DNA from: Climacteris rufus | Taxonomy: Eukaryota > Chordata > Aves > Passeriformes > Climacteridae | DNA: 64,000 bases | Assembly: GCA_013398175.1 (NCBI GenBank) | Contig: VZRZ01007774.1 | Span: forward strand, 139,114 to 203,113 | Direction: 5' to 3' | Shown: positions 13,815 to 25,758 of the stretch, piece after piece | Layout of the letters: each line of letters opens with the position of its first letter | Position numbering within the stretch: the first letter of the stretch is position 1 | Translations under genes and position numbers: made by a program | Notes under the pieces: model-generated | Told to the model about the DNA's origin: nothing | The model's database searches: none | Seen by the model: the letters and a program-made list of their open reading frames with translations, nothing else

Positions 13815-14045
13815 ATAGGGAAGAATTGCTTCCCAATATCCCATCCTGCCCTTCGTCAGTTTGAAGCCATTCCCCCTCATCCTGTCACTCCATCCCTTGT
13901 TCCAAGTCCCTCCCCAGCTCTCCTGGGGCCCCTTTAGGCACTGGAAGGGGCTCTAAGGTCTCACAGGAGCCTTCTGTTCTCCAGGTAAACATCCCCAGCT
14001 CACTCAGCCTCTCTCCAGAGCAGAGGTGCTCCAGTAGGCAGGAAT
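13815..14045 (-). mobile_element. CR1 LINE internal fragment
   Basis: CAGTTTGAAGCCATTCCCCC, CTCCTGGGGCCCCTTTAGGC, ACTGGAAGGGGCTCTAAGG and CAGAGGTGCTCCAG are typical of the CR1 3'UTR read in reverse. Confidence 0.88.
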
Positions 14046-14104
14046 TCCCCAGGCAGGAATCATCCTTTTCCCAGCTCTCCCAGCCTGCAAGATATCTCCA
14101 AACC

Positions 14105-14330
14105 ATGACAGTGTTTCATGGATTAAAGTCAGGAAACTGAAGGAATGCTACAGAGATTACAGCGTGCACTTTCATTGGGAGCATGGGAGGGATTTCCATC
14201 AACGGATCATTAGACCACCTTTTATTTCATTTAGGTTTTTATTACAGAGCTTTGTCGTAGTGGTTGTGATTAATTTGGATAATTCTGATCAGCAATAAAC
14301 ACGGAGGCAGTAAATTACCTGTCAGGAAGA
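14105..14330. promoter_or_regulatory. AT-rich candidate conserved non-coding element
   Basis: An undegraded-looking AT-rich stretch (TTTTTATTACAGAGC, GTGATTAATTTGGATAATTC, AGCAATAAACACGG) lies between two CR1 fragments, with homeodomain- and GATA-type cores and no repeat character. Confidence 0.3.
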
Positions 14331-14404
14331 GTCAGCTCTGGCTGGAGCTGCTCAGGGAGACTCTGCGACAGCCACCATTGCCTGGGTCCCAGCACTGGTG
14401 GATC

Positions 14405-14558
14405 CCTGGGTTGGAGGCTGTTATGCAGGATTTCCCCATCCCTGGAGATGTTCCAGGCCAGGTTGGATGGGACATGGAACAACCTGGTCTAGTGGAAGGT
14501 GTCCCTGCCCGTGGCAGTGGGCGTGGAACAACACAGTTCCTTCCAACTGAAACCACGT
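14405..14558 (+). mobile_element. CR1 LINE 3' fragment
   Basis: CCCCATCCCTGGAGATGTTC, CAGGCCAGGTTGGATGGGAC, CAACCTGGTCTAGTGGAAGG and TGTCCCTGCCCGTGGCAGTG match a sense CR1 3'UTR. Confidence 0.92.
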
Positions 14559-14613
14559 GAGTCCGTGGTTTCCAGGAGCCCTGGGATGGTTCTGCCCTGG
14601 GTGAAGACCAGTG

Positions 14614-15638
14614 TGTGACGGGCTAGGTTGGCTTGGTCTGCTGCTGTCAGAGACTGTAGCATTATGGTTTATGGCTTAAACATTTCTGTGAAGGCCTCTT
14701 AGCTATTATAGCAAAACTGTATAACAGAACTGCACCAAAAGAAAACTGCACTGAAGACCACTGCACCCTGAGCAAGCCCTCTGGGCTATGGGCCTGGACT
14801 GTAAATTGATTTGAGATAAAATAAAAATTACACCATTCCAAGGTCTGGGCTGAGGGAGAAGAATACTTCCACAGGAGGATCAAGCCCAGCAGCTTCAGGG
14901 TGGAGACCACAGTCCCAGGCCCATCTGCTGCCAGGCTTGCACAGACCCCCACACGAAATGGGGGAGGAGGAGGAGTTATTGGGTGTGTGGTGAAAAAAAA
15001 AAGCCTCTGGTGAGAGGAACACCCACCCTGTGCTGTGCAGACTGGCCCAGCTGTGGGGTCCCCCCACCCCAGGAGAGCTGCATCTGCAGGACATATAGGT
15101 GGAGGGGCAGCTGAGGGGCTGTCACAGCCCATCAAAGGCCCCTCCCAAGCTGTCCCCAGACCCTGCACCAGAGCACTGCACATGATGCAAAACGATGCAA
15201 CAGACCCACAGTTTTGCAAGGGACAGCGTCAAACTGGCCCCTGCAGGGGTGGCATCTGGGCATTTCCCCTGGCCCAAGCCATCCATTGGATTCTGTGCTT
15301 TTCAGCGGTGGCGCTGGGGGACCCTCACCACCAAGACCAGATGGAGGGATCAACGAGACCTCGTTGGGACCCACAGAGGGGTGATATGTTTCCACTTAAC
15401 CTCTATAATTCTTCCTGTTCCCTTCTTTCCCCGCACACCTTTTTTTCTATGTGTTTCTTCCTCTTTCTTTCTCTTTAACTCTTTTACTATCAAATAAAAT
15501 ATATCGATTTTTTTGTATCAACATTTAACCTTGTTTGGTTTTAATCTCACATTTGGGGAATATTTTGAACCTAAGTACCTTCAGCTTTATTCACAGAGGG
15601 TTCTCTTTACTCCTCTGTGATTAAACCAAATCATAACA
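14614..15638 (+). mobile_element. probable solo LTR of an endogenous retrovirus
   Basis: Starts TGTGACGGGCTAGG and ends AATCATAACA, so it has TG...CA termini. Near the 3' end it has AATAAA (15493-15498) followed by T-rich sequence and TTGTTTGGTTTTAATCTCAC, the layout of an R-U5 region. About 1025 bases, with no gag, pol or env frames next to it. A clear target-site duplication is not visible, so the borders and the class are uncertain. Confidence 0.45.
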
Positions 15639-18224
15639 GCTGTGCAGTAGGAAAGGGGACGCACATCCAAAAGCATCCTTGGGGCACTGGGTCTTACCTG
15701 GACAAGGAGCAGACCCCCTCAGAGAAGTCACCCAGTCCTGCAAGAGCCTTGAGGTTTGCTCTTGTTGCCTGATGTACCTCAAAGAATGGACCTCAATGTT
15801 GGGTGCTCGAAGGATGAACAGCCCGTCCCAGGCTGAGGTGGTCCTGCTGAGTTTGTCACCATCTCATGCAGTGAAGAGCACAATTTCACTGATGCTGGAG
15901 CAGCCACGAGCACATCTCAGGTCTTATTAACTTACCTGGAATGTGTCCATGGAACTGGCATGTAAGGACAGGTTTTTTGGAGAGGGCAGCTTGGGAAAAG
16001 AGTGGGAAGGAGGAAAGAGCCCACAGAGTGACACTGGTATGTATAGCCAGAGGCTCCATCCTACCCAGCCCAATCTCACTGCTGGAGTCATCCCCTGCAC
16101 TCAGCTTTTCCCAGGTTTTACCCCATTATTCCTGCAGGCACCAGTCCACACAGACAGAACTTCTCACCTTGTTCCACAGCAGCCATGAGGTCCCAGGAAG
16201 GAGTTCCTGCACCTTTCCACCATCACTGACCAAATTGTGCCTAGGAAATACTGATCCCAGAGTTCTTGGGCTTGGCCAGGTAGCCTTGGTTCCTCCAGGA
16301 GAGGCAGGAGCTGCACCAGCCCTGGTCCAGGTGCCGTCAGGGAGAAGATGAATGTCCCTCACTACTCCATGTGCTATGGTTCACAATCCAGCTGCCTTTG
16401 GGGCTTCCTAATCTGGAAGAAATAACTTATCTGAAGGCAGCAATGGAAAAAAGCTCCTGGTCACAGGATAATGGAGAGCAGCTCTGGTCACAGCTCTTCC
16501 CTTGGGGCAGGAGTGCCCAGCAGGAGGGTCAGGTTCCCCAGGACTCAGGGAGCCTCACATTGCTCCTGCTGCTACAAGTGCAGGAGGGATTCATGTATGA
16601 GGAAGCTGAGCTGTGAGCAGTGCAGTGGACAGGGATGGAGGCTCCAGCACAGGTCAAATCCATACAAAGTTCCACAGGGGTGGGAGAGTCTCTGGACCAC
16701 TCACTCCAAATTCTCAGCAGCTTTCCCAGGTGCTGCAGCAGCAGTGAGAGAGTTGGGTTGTGAGAGATACTGAAGGGATTGATCCCACCACTCTGAGCTG
16801 CTGACTCCACACGAGCTGGTGACACACGGTGAAAACGCAGGAGCAGAGTTGAGAGGGGGATCTGCCAGGGAAGGATGGACACTCCAGCCCATCACAGCCC
16901 ACTTTCTTCCTCATGCTTCCCCAAAGCCCTGCTCTTCACCAGGAGCTTTCTCTGAGAGTCCTCTCTGGAAAGCCCAGAGTCTCCAGCACTGGAGGGGAAG
17001 GATCTGATCCCAGCCACATTTTGAAATGGTTTTGATTTCCCTGGAGAGGCTGCAGACACAGTTCTGAAGGGAGAACAGTTAATGCTCAGTTTAGCTCCGC
17101 ATGACCTAATTTGCCACCGCTTATTCAACAAGGGGGAAGCAAGCAAAGAGAAATCCTTGCACGTGGACCTTGAGAGCTGTCACCTTCCTGGGTGCAGAGG
17201 GAAGGCATGTGTCTGCAGTGGCGTTGGTGCAGGCAAAGGGTGCCCAGTGGCCATGAGCTGGTGACGAAAGCTGGTGGTCCCTCCAGGATTCCTCCAAAGA
17301 TGGGCTCCAGTGCTGGAGTCTTCCACCAAGACCATGGCAAATGTGCATCTCCCTTGGGCCCTCTCCTGTGGACGTTGCCGTGGGGAGCACCTAGAGCTCA
17401 CCTGTTTCATCCCACTGTGCATTACTGTGCCAGTCCTGTGCTGACCCACCTGACATCAATCACCCCTCACCCTGACCCACAATGTGACATCGCACTTTAA
17501 AGCAGATCGTGTGATTTAGGAAGAGATCAAAAGAAGGTTTTCTGTGCTGCACCCCAAGCCCGTGAAGAGACTGAAGTGAGCTGAACCTCCAGTTTGACAC
17601 AGTTTTCTTCCCACAGCCACCAGTGCAAGGACTTGGGGAGTGGGCTCACCAAAGGAGCTGGCCCTGGGAATGCCTGGGAACTGCAGAAGGGTCTCAGTGC
17701 AGGCAACCTCAGGGTCCCCATCCTGGGTGAGTATGTGCTGCTGTTCCCACAGCCCCTGCAGCTCAGGGCAGCAGCCTTTTGCATATTTCAGGAGTCAAGC
17801 GTTTATTGGGGGGGATTTTCTATCTGGAGACCACATTTGTTAACTCTCAGTGTCCAGATGACATCACTGCCCACTGTGTTTTGTCTTTTGGCTTGGGTCA
17901 TCTTCATGCACCATTTTTCCTCTGGAAGAAACACACCTGTGCGATGAGGAGTCCCTTGATGCCACCTTCCCATGACTGGAGTGAAGGCTCCTTGTGATCA
18001 ACAGTGTGTGATGTGGTCTTGGTACAATTTGCCTCTGGGTTCAGCCCAAGTTTGCCATTAGCTGTAACACTGGCTGCTTCCCCATCCTTTCCAAGCTGCT
18101 CCTGGTGTTTCCATACCCCTTCACCTCCATTTCCACTTCTCGGTGTTCCTAATGGCTCTGCTACCAACCTCCTCCATCCTCCCTCTTCTCTTCCCAGCTC
18201 AACTCTCCCCCAAACATTGTGTAT
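15639..18224. other. 5' flank, no gene seen
   Basis: Mixed-composition sequence without recognisable repeats, exons or RNA genes. The open frames (up to 136 codons) show no domain and overlap one another on both strands. Confidence 0.5.
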
Positions 18225-18640
18225 ATCTGTGATTAAAGGTAGAGAAGTGCATCTCTGCAGCCAGAGATTCCGTCACCCATTCCCTTCCAAAGGGCCTGTT
18301 TCCAGCAGGCTGTTACTCCAACACGCAATATGCAATTTTTATATTTAAGAAAACAAGGACAAATGTTTGCTGGTAAACATTTCAGGGCAGTGTGCCAACG
18401 AGCAGATCCTTCTATTCCTCCCAGAACTGTAAAACACCAGCCTGCTGCCAGCCGCAGGGATCGGAATGTTTTTCTTTTCATACATAAAAATGTCTTACTA
18501 ATGAATCCCCCCCTCTTGGCGGCCAGTGCTGAGACAGATCTACCATATGCTGATGCACACCGGGACTTGTGGCTTGGGGAATATTTAATACTAATCAGAC
18601 ACAGGGAATATTATTCCATACCTTCATAAATGTTGGCTTA
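18225..18640. promoter_or_regulatory. candidate conserved non-coding element (about 400 bases)
   Basis: A coherent block with AT-rich cores: ACACGCAATATGCAATTTTT, TTCATACATAAAAATGTCTT, ACTAATGAATC, ACCATATGCTGATGCACA and GGGAATATTTAATACTAATC. It includes an octamer-like ATATGCAAT and a CATATG E-box. There is no repeat signature and no sustained open frame, and the neighbours on both sides are quite different. Confidence 0.35.
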
Positions 18641-19332
18641 AAATGCAGGGAAGTACTTGACTCCCACAGAGCATCCCCTGCTCCCTGTCCATCTGCTCCA
18701 ATAGCACATTGTCCCTGGAAGGGTGAAGGGCACCCAGCTCCCTCACTGCCCTGGCCCTGCCTGTGGTGTCAAGGTACCACTTGATATAATTAGGGACAAT
18801 TGTGGTTGCCAATAGCACTGTGAAGGTCATGTGATAAGTGCTGGTGCTTCCAGGTTTTACTCTTCAGGGTAGGGATGGGTTACATCTTCTATTGGAATTA
18901 GACATAGGTGAGACTTTCTAGCAGGTTTTAACTCACAAATCTGAGCTTGTCCTCAGAATAAGTCACAGATACCCATCCATCTCGATGTCAGAGCCCCTCC
19001 CAAAGTAACATCCCAGAGTAAGTTAAAAAAATGCCTTAAAATATTTTTAGAATATTAAGAAGTAGTTAAAACAGAGTCAGAAACTTTAGTTCTGTAAGGA
19101 CCCATTTTCTTTCTCAGAGCCAATCTGCCGAGAAGCCACTTTTCTGAAGCCTGTTCTGACCTTTTTTTTTTTTCCTGCAAGATAGACAAAGCTGTGTGTG
19201 ACAATGGGGAGTTCTGGAAATGCTCCATGAGAACAGGAAGTTCAGAGGAACCCCACATCCTGCTGTGAGTTCGCCCCAGATGGCACCGGACAGAGCCAGG
19301 TGGGACAGCCCCAAACATGAGGAATTTAAAAC

Positions 19333-19442
19333 ATGTGGATGTGGCACTTGGGGACATGGGTTAGTGATGGCCTTGGCAGTGCTGGGGGAATGGTTGTACT
19401 CAATGAACTTGGAGGGATGAGGGGTTTTCCATGATTCTATGA
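19333..19442 (+). mobile_element. CR1 LINE 3' tail
   Basis: GTGGCACTTGGGGACATGGG, TTAGTGATGGCCTTGGCAGT, GCTGGGGGAATGGTTG and CCATGATTCTATGAA: a complete sense CR1 3' end. Confidence 0.93.
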
Positions 19443-20552
19443 AATGTCCCACCATGCCACACTGACATCAGAGCTTTTTGCCCCACCTGGAATGTGGTTG
19501 AGCTCAGCTCGGTGACTCGCATCCCCAGCTTGGGGTGGAGTAGCTCCACACCTGGCTTGTTTAGAGATCCTAAACAAGCAAAACAGGGACACAGCCCTGC
19601 ATGCTCCCAGCTCCATTGGGAACAGCCTCGTTATAAGGCTGTGATTTCTGTTCTGCATTAAACCTCACCTCCACATCTTGGCTATGAAAATACCAGTTTA
19701 CAAACAGTCCCTTTGGACAGCAGAAACCAAGCGATTATAAGGAAAACCCACATGGATTTATCAAAGCCACTGTGGGCTGCATGCAAGGGGAAGAGAAAAG
19801 TGAGGGGGGATGGAGACAGGGCCCACAGATCCACTGCTCTGGGAAGTGCTGGCCTGTCCTCAGAAGCATCCCAAGCAGACAGGACAAAACTGTGGTCCTC
19901 AAATTGGTGGGATGGCAAACAAGGAGCAAGATGGGAACTGCTGCCCAAGGGCCAGGATGAGCAGGGTGACAGTGCCTGAACACCTGGGGGCACAGGGAAC
20001 CAACCCAAAATGGGCCACCCACAAAAAGCGAATGGAAGATCAACACTGGCATGTGAGACCTCCACAGAGAAGAAGGGAGAGGTTTGGCTGTAGCAAGGCT
20101 CTGATGTCAGAGCCGTGTGGTCAGAGCATCCAACAGCATCTGGAGTGATGAGGCTCACAAGTGACACATCTCCTGCCAAAGCCTCTCTGAGCACAGCCCC
20201 ACATGTCAGGCAGTGAGCTGGGGATGACCTTCCCGCTCAGAGCTGGGGATGTTCTCCCAGACAAACCCACTGAACTTAAATGTCTCCCACGGACATGAAA
20301 ACTGTGAAACATCTCAGACACCCACATGGGCTGGTGGATGACAGGAAGCTTGGGGAGCTCCTGGAGGGTAGCACATCAGCAGAAACCCAGCTCAGTGTTT
20401 TCTTGCTCTGAGGCTTCAGTTTCTGAATATAAGAGGTCAAGACATCTCACAGCTGTGGAATCTAAAAGGTTGTGGGTATCAGTGCATGCAGGAACTAGCT
20501 GGACAGTGAGGGCCTTTTCACCTCAAACGGGGCCACTCTTCATGTGCTGAGA

Positions 20553-20652
20553 CAGTCTGGTGGTGGACCTGGAAGTTCTGGGTTAATGATTGGAGTTGAT
20601 GATCTCAGAGGTCTTTTCCAACCTAAATGGTTTTGTGATTTTGTGATATCCT
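20553..20652 (+). mobile_element. CR1 LINE 3' tail
   Basis: TCTGGTGGTGGACCTGGAAG, GTTAATGATTGGAGTTGATG and TTTTCCAACCTAAATGG, then TTTTGTGA twice in place of the ATTCTATGA units. Confidence 0.9.
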
Positions 20653-20999
20653 GATGGCATCCAAAAGACAAACAGGCTTAATGTCTGGTGTCAGGAGAGA
20701 GCTATCCCGGGGTATTGGAAGCAAACTTGACAGTGTAAAAACTTGGGGCTCATCACAAAGATCAAACAGCATCACTGCTGCCCACAGCAGCCTGGGCCAG
20801 CCCAAAATCCCAACCCTGTTGTGTTTTCCTCTCCCACATGAAGAGCAGTGAGTGGCAGATGCTCCAAGGATCCAGCACACCCAAGTGCAGCACCTGGATG
20901 AAGGACATCACATCCAGGAGCTTTAGGAACCCTCACTGACCAAGACACTGGGAAGCAGGCGGAGGTCCATCAGTCCATCAGTCACTGGTCCCCCATTAC

Positions 21000-21180
21000 A
21001 GCGATGGAGAGCATCACAAACAAATCATTAACAGGCATGAAAATGGCAGGTAATTAATTTTAGTATGAGCATAAACACTATCATATGACTTTATTACTAG
21101 ACTGACCTTCAGGAGGGGACATCAATAACCTTAATTCAACAGCATCTTCCCAATTAGTCATTGCCAGGAGGCAGGAGGTG
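21000..21180. promoter_or_regulatory. AT-rich candidate regulatory island
   Basis: AGGTAATTAATTTTAGTATG, CATAAACACTATCATATGAC, ATAACCTTAATTCAACAGC and CAATTAGTCATTGCC: several homeobox-type cores in 180 bases, with no repeat or open frame. Confidence 0.25.
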
Positions 21181-21238
21181 AGTTTTAAGAGCTCAAGGCT
21201 AAAATGAGAAACCATCAGGGCAGTCAAAATGACATGCA

Positions 21239-21342
21239 GGCATCCCATCTCACTCAGGGCATCCCTTCCTACTCAGGGACATCCCATCTCACTCAGGAAC
21301 ATTTCATCCCACTCAGGAACACTTCATCCCACTCAGGGACAC
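21239..21342. repeat. short tandem repeat, about 20-base unit
   Basis: Five units of the type CATCCCATCTCACTCAGG(GA), with length variants of 19-22 bases, ending in ACTCAGGGACACACAGG. Confidence 0.85.
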
Positions 21343-24300
21343 ACAGGCTGAGGCTGCATGGCAGTTCACACACTGCCCAGGAGCTGGGCACACAATTTGA
21401 CACTTGAACTAAAACCTGCTACAGCCAGAGCTATTCCTTCCTCAGCCACCATGAGATGCTGCCCCAGAAAATCACCTCCTACTCTTTGGGCCACAGGAAT
21501 ACAGACTCCCCCAGGTAATGGCTGGTGGGAGAGAACAGAGTTTTCACTTTCATAACCTTGAATCTGCTTTTTCTGAAGAGGTGATGACAACCCATGGATA
21601 GAGAGGTATCCTGGAGCTGGGGGCCCATAGCCCTGACTTCCCACAAATCTGTTCTGCTCAGCACTGGTGAGTATCCCTGCACAGGAGCACAGGCACAGCC
21701 TGGAGAGCCGGAGCTGCTGCTCCCATGTGGGGAATAATCCCTCCTTAAAGGCAAAACTGCCCCTATTTGGTTAATTAAGTGGACACCAGGGAGAAAAAAA
21801 AAGCAAAACAAAGTCAGACAAAGCCCGAACACAAGGAACACAGAGCCCTTTCAGGAGATGGGGGAGTGAGAAGCATCAATTGACTCTGCAGACAAGGTGT
21901 TTGGGCATGCACCAAAGGGAAGAGGAGACTCCACAACAGCATGAAGAAATGGATAATTACTTCCCCTGCATGGGCAGACACACAGGCTAATAAGGAGGAG
22001 CACAAAGGGCCTCTTATTTAGTTTTTGGCTGTGTGCTAACACTGGTGAACTCTTTCCCTGTGCCTCCCTGCTGCTTGCTGAGCCATCCTGGGCTCCCAGG
22101 GCAGCATCTGCCTCCGCCTGCCCCAGATGGAGCTGGGACAACTGACCACAGGTACCTGGCCCCGGGCAGCGAGGTGATTCCAGCACAGGGCTGTGGCTGG
22201 GCCATGAGTCTTCCCCGTGGGGAACAGCTGCTTCTGCACCACATCCCTCAGGGCAGCACCGCACACATCCAGGCAAAGGTTTACAGCTCCCCACCCTCCC
22301 CAGCAGACAGCTCCTCATTCTAGCCCACAAGGAGCCAGCAAAGCAGTTCTTCTGGCAGCATCAGGCACCCCACAGGCATTGCCAGACCCCCAGGCTGGCT
22401 GTCAAGGGGTCCTGTGGCGGTGCCAGCCAAGCTCCGTACCCCAGCTCTGCTCCTGGGGGGCAGACGGGACACAATTCCTGTGCTGAGGTGCTCACCAGCC
22501 TCCCATCTAACCAGGTACCACCTAACCAGCAACACCTGGACAGGATGCTGACTTCCCCCCTCCCCCAGCCAGGTGGGCAGGTGGGCATTGGCTGGGAGCA
22601 GAGATGGCTCTGTGCCTCTCCAGGGTGCTGCCCACCGTGCTCCGAGGTGCCCTGGGGCTCCAGCCCCACAGCTGGCACACCAAAACCATGTCCATGGCAC
22701 ACAGGAGCCACAGGATGTGGACTCACTCGCAGATCCAGATGTGTGTGCACACTTCTGTGCAGTGCTTACCCTGTCCCACACCGATACAAATAAATGATGA
22801 TAATGATGAGCATCAACTTGTGAGTGAGCATGAGAGGCAGTGAGGAAAAAATACAAGCAGTTTGCAACAGGAGCACCAAAAGCCATCCCTGTGAGGCCCC
22901 GAGCCTGCATAAATCACCTGGTGACTGACAGAGCTGTCACTGGGGCTGACAGAAGCACAGCCCAGGAGCAGCTATCCTGTGCTCAGGTATCAATTATCAT
23001 TGCTAATTCTGTAACAGAGACCAGCTGATGCCAACAGGGGACTGGGAATTAAACTGCCACAAGTTAAACCATCAAGTGCCTCTTCTGGTTGTTTTCACCA
23101 GGAATGTTCAGTTTGAAATGACCAGAAATGCTGAGACATAAATTACATAGCTGTTGCGAGATAAGAGAAATCAAAAACATCAACTTTCATCTCAGGTGGA
23201 TCTGCTTGTAAAAGGAAATAGAGACATTTCCACCCCACATCCCACCCCACCTCCAAGCTGATCCTCCATCCCACCTCCCACCGCACCTTCACCACCAGTG
23301 ATGGAATGACACTGCTGGGCTGCTGTGGACACCTCCGACTCCTCAGTAAAGCTCCCTCTGGGAAAGAGCAGGCCTTCAGCTGGCGTCCAGGCTGGTCTCA
23401 GCTGTACTTCTGAGGAGAGAGATGACTAATGGAGTCAGGGATCATCTGGTTGCTATTTTTAGGTATTTTTTGGATTCCAGCTTCAGTTGTACTGCAGAGC
23501 CCCCAGCTCCCTGCACTGCCTGCTTCCTGCCTGGATATCTGAGTGGATGAGATGCCATAGGAGTACCAGACCCGCTGATTTATCGATTTCCTGACAAAAG
23601 AAATCATAGCTCTGTCTGTTCCCTGCTACTGCTTTCTTCCGTCTCCAGCCTCAGCGGCCCCATTCCCATGGGAGCTGCTTCACAGCCCTGGCTCAGCAAA
23701 AGGATCTTCTGCCCCTTCTCAGCCCACTGTGGGAGAAGCTTTAGGGGGTGCATGGGCAGTGGGTGGGCAGAGGCTGCACATGCCCCCAGCATCCGGGAGT
23801 CCAGTGGTGGTAAAAAGGACCGTGGGCAGCAAGAGGTTTAAGGTGCATTTGCTGGATGAGTTCTTCCTCCAAAAAGAGCTTTTAAACCCGAAAGTGAAGT
23901 TTTACCTGAAGAGAAACTGGAACAAGTGGCTTATGAAGGTGTGGGAGGCTCAGAACAGCGGAGTGCGTCAGAACAGGGATGAAAGGGAAGCATAAATAAA
24001 CCTGCCCCCGTGGCAGGTCCTCTCCTCTCCTGCTTCCCACCAGCTCCAGGACTTCCAGGAGTTACCGCAGCCCTCCAGAGCCCCACCGGCTGTCCAGGAG
24101 TGGGAGTCTGAGCCAGAGGCAGGACGGGAGAACCAGAGTGAGGTCCAGGATTTTAGCAGGAGGGGGTGAGCGAGGGGAAAAGAACAGGCCAAAGGGGACC
24201 AGTGCCCAAATCCAGAGCGCTTGGCCCTCAGCAGCGCTGGCAGCACGTCAAGCCATGAGGAATATTTTCCTTCCCTCCTCTGGGCCAAATCCCCTCCCAG

Positions 24301-24525
24301 GCAGCGCTGCTCGGCGGCTGCAGAGCGATTGCACAGTGACACCCGCAGGAGAGGCCCCGAAAGTTGTCCCAGCTGCTGGGCCAGGGCCAGGGCAGAGCTG
24401 ACAGGCACCCGCGATGGAGATGACGGGGACATCCCAAAAGAGGAGCTCTGTGGAGCGGCCCAGGAGCGAGCTCAGAGTTGAATGCTCCCTTCGGTCTGTG
24501 TTGGTGCTGGACATGTGCACTTGAG
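21343..24525. other. 5' flank, no gene seen
   Basis: No exon can be supported. The 88-codon + frame at 23729-23995 (VVKRTVGSKRFKV, FYLKRNWNKW) is the only one with non-low-complexity composition, but it has no recognised domain and its start is not ATG-specific. 22370-22680 is GC-rich without CpG clustering. Confidence 0.5.
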
Positions 24526-24529
24526 GAGA

Positions 24530-24730
24530 ATTAACCAGCGGATTTATATTCTAGAAATATGTACTGTGATACCAACAAGTAAAATAAACCACTGTTTATT
24601 TCCAGGTAGTCACCTCTCCCAGGCCCTATAAATATCTATATAAAACCAGGGAAAAAATATGTTGTTAATTTAGTATGTCTTTAAGGTATATGTAGCATAT
24701 AAAGCAGCCTATATTTAATTGGATATATTG
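24530..24730. promoter_or_regulatory. AT-rich candidate regulatory island
   Basis: TTTATATTCTAGAAATATG, CCCTATAAATATCTATATAA, GTTGTTAATTTAGTATG and CTATATTTAATTGG: dense TATA/MEF2-like sequence (CTATATTTAA fits YTAWWWWTAR). It might be a conserved enhancer or just a locally AT-rich patch. Confidence 0.3.
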
Positions 24731-25149
24731 CTGCACGACACATGGCTCAGCCATTCACAGCCACATCAGACGTTAAAAGTTTGGATTGGGAAAGGACTCA
24801 ATATGGACTCCAAAATGTAAAGTCACATTTTGGGAGATGGGGGCTTTGCTCTAAGCCCCCCAACTCCACGGGGTGACTGTTTCCTGCACTGGTGTGAGTC
24901 CAGCTGGGACAGAGTCAGGCAAGGGCTGCCGGACACAAGTCCTGCCCATCTGGGATGAGCCACAGGTCCCCTCTCCTGCTCAGGCTCCTCCTGCTTCGTG
25001 TGGTCTTGGGTTCACAGGGCTTAATGGGATATTTTCCCACTTGGAGGATGTTGTGTTGTAGGGATGATACTCCCTGGTGCAGTGCCCCCACTGAGACTCT
25101 CCAAACCACACTGCCAATCTGTCAGACCCCAGTTTTCCCCTCCCCTCCC

Positions 25150-25640
25150 CGCTGTGGTGGTTGCAGAGGAGAACTGGAGGCACAACAGGCAAAGATCACA
25201 GGTTGAGATCAGAACGATTTACTGGAAACAGCAATGAGATAAGAAAATGAACAGTAACAGCAACAGTATTAATGACAGAGGGTACAAGAAAAGAAATTCA
25301 CACAGGAAAAAAAAACAACAAAGGGCAACACTGGACAGCTTCCCCCACCGCAGTTGCTGGACCAGAGGGAACCCCTTTTCCCTGGAAGAGAGTCCTTTCC
25401 CCCACACCCAGCAATGATGTGAGGATGTATAGAATAACCTCCAGGAGGATGTATAGAACAGCCTCCATGTCCTGGCCACGCCCTGGCTACTGCAAAAACT
25501 AACCATGTCCTGGAGGGAACCAGGACAGAAGAGATGCTCAGTATGGTCCCCACCCTGCCTCTGCCTGCCCAGACACTGGTGTGGGTGCTGGGACACCAGT
25601 GCCACAGCCAGAGCCTGCCCAGCCTAGAGGAAGGATGCTG
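25150..25640 (-). mobile_element. probable ERV LTR fragment
   Basis: Read on the minus strand, ATTTTCTTATCTCATTGCTG then TTTCCAGTAAATCGTTCTGA and TCTCAACCTG resemble the R-U5 junction of common passerine LTRs, where AATAAA..GTTCTTATCTCAACC is typical. The 24-base duplication at 25421-25467 lies inside. The limits are approximate; the right side stops at a CR1 fragment. Confidence 0.45.
25421..25467. repeat. 24-base direct duplication
   Basis: GAGGATGTATAGAATAACCT and GAGGATGTATAGAACAGCCT, each followed by CCA, 24 bases apart. Confidence 0.9.
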
Positions 25641-25651
25641 TGACCATGGGA

Positions 25652-25758
25652 GAATCACAGAATCATTTAGATCAGAAAAGACCTTTAAGATCATCAAGTC
25701 CAACTGTTCCCCAACACTGCCAAATTCAGCACTAAACCACGTCCCCAAGTGCCATAAG
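25652..25758 (-). mobile_element. CR1 LINE 3' fragment
   Basis: AATCACAGAATCATTTAGAT, AAAGACCTTTAAGATCATCA, AGTCCAACTGTTCCCCAACA and CCACGTCCCCAAGTGCCA: a classical CR1 3' end in reverse. Confidence 0.93.

Noticed and set aside
23729..23995. 88-codon frame with basic/aromatic composition
   Set aside because: No family recognised, no exon signals at its edges, and the length is within chance for this region.
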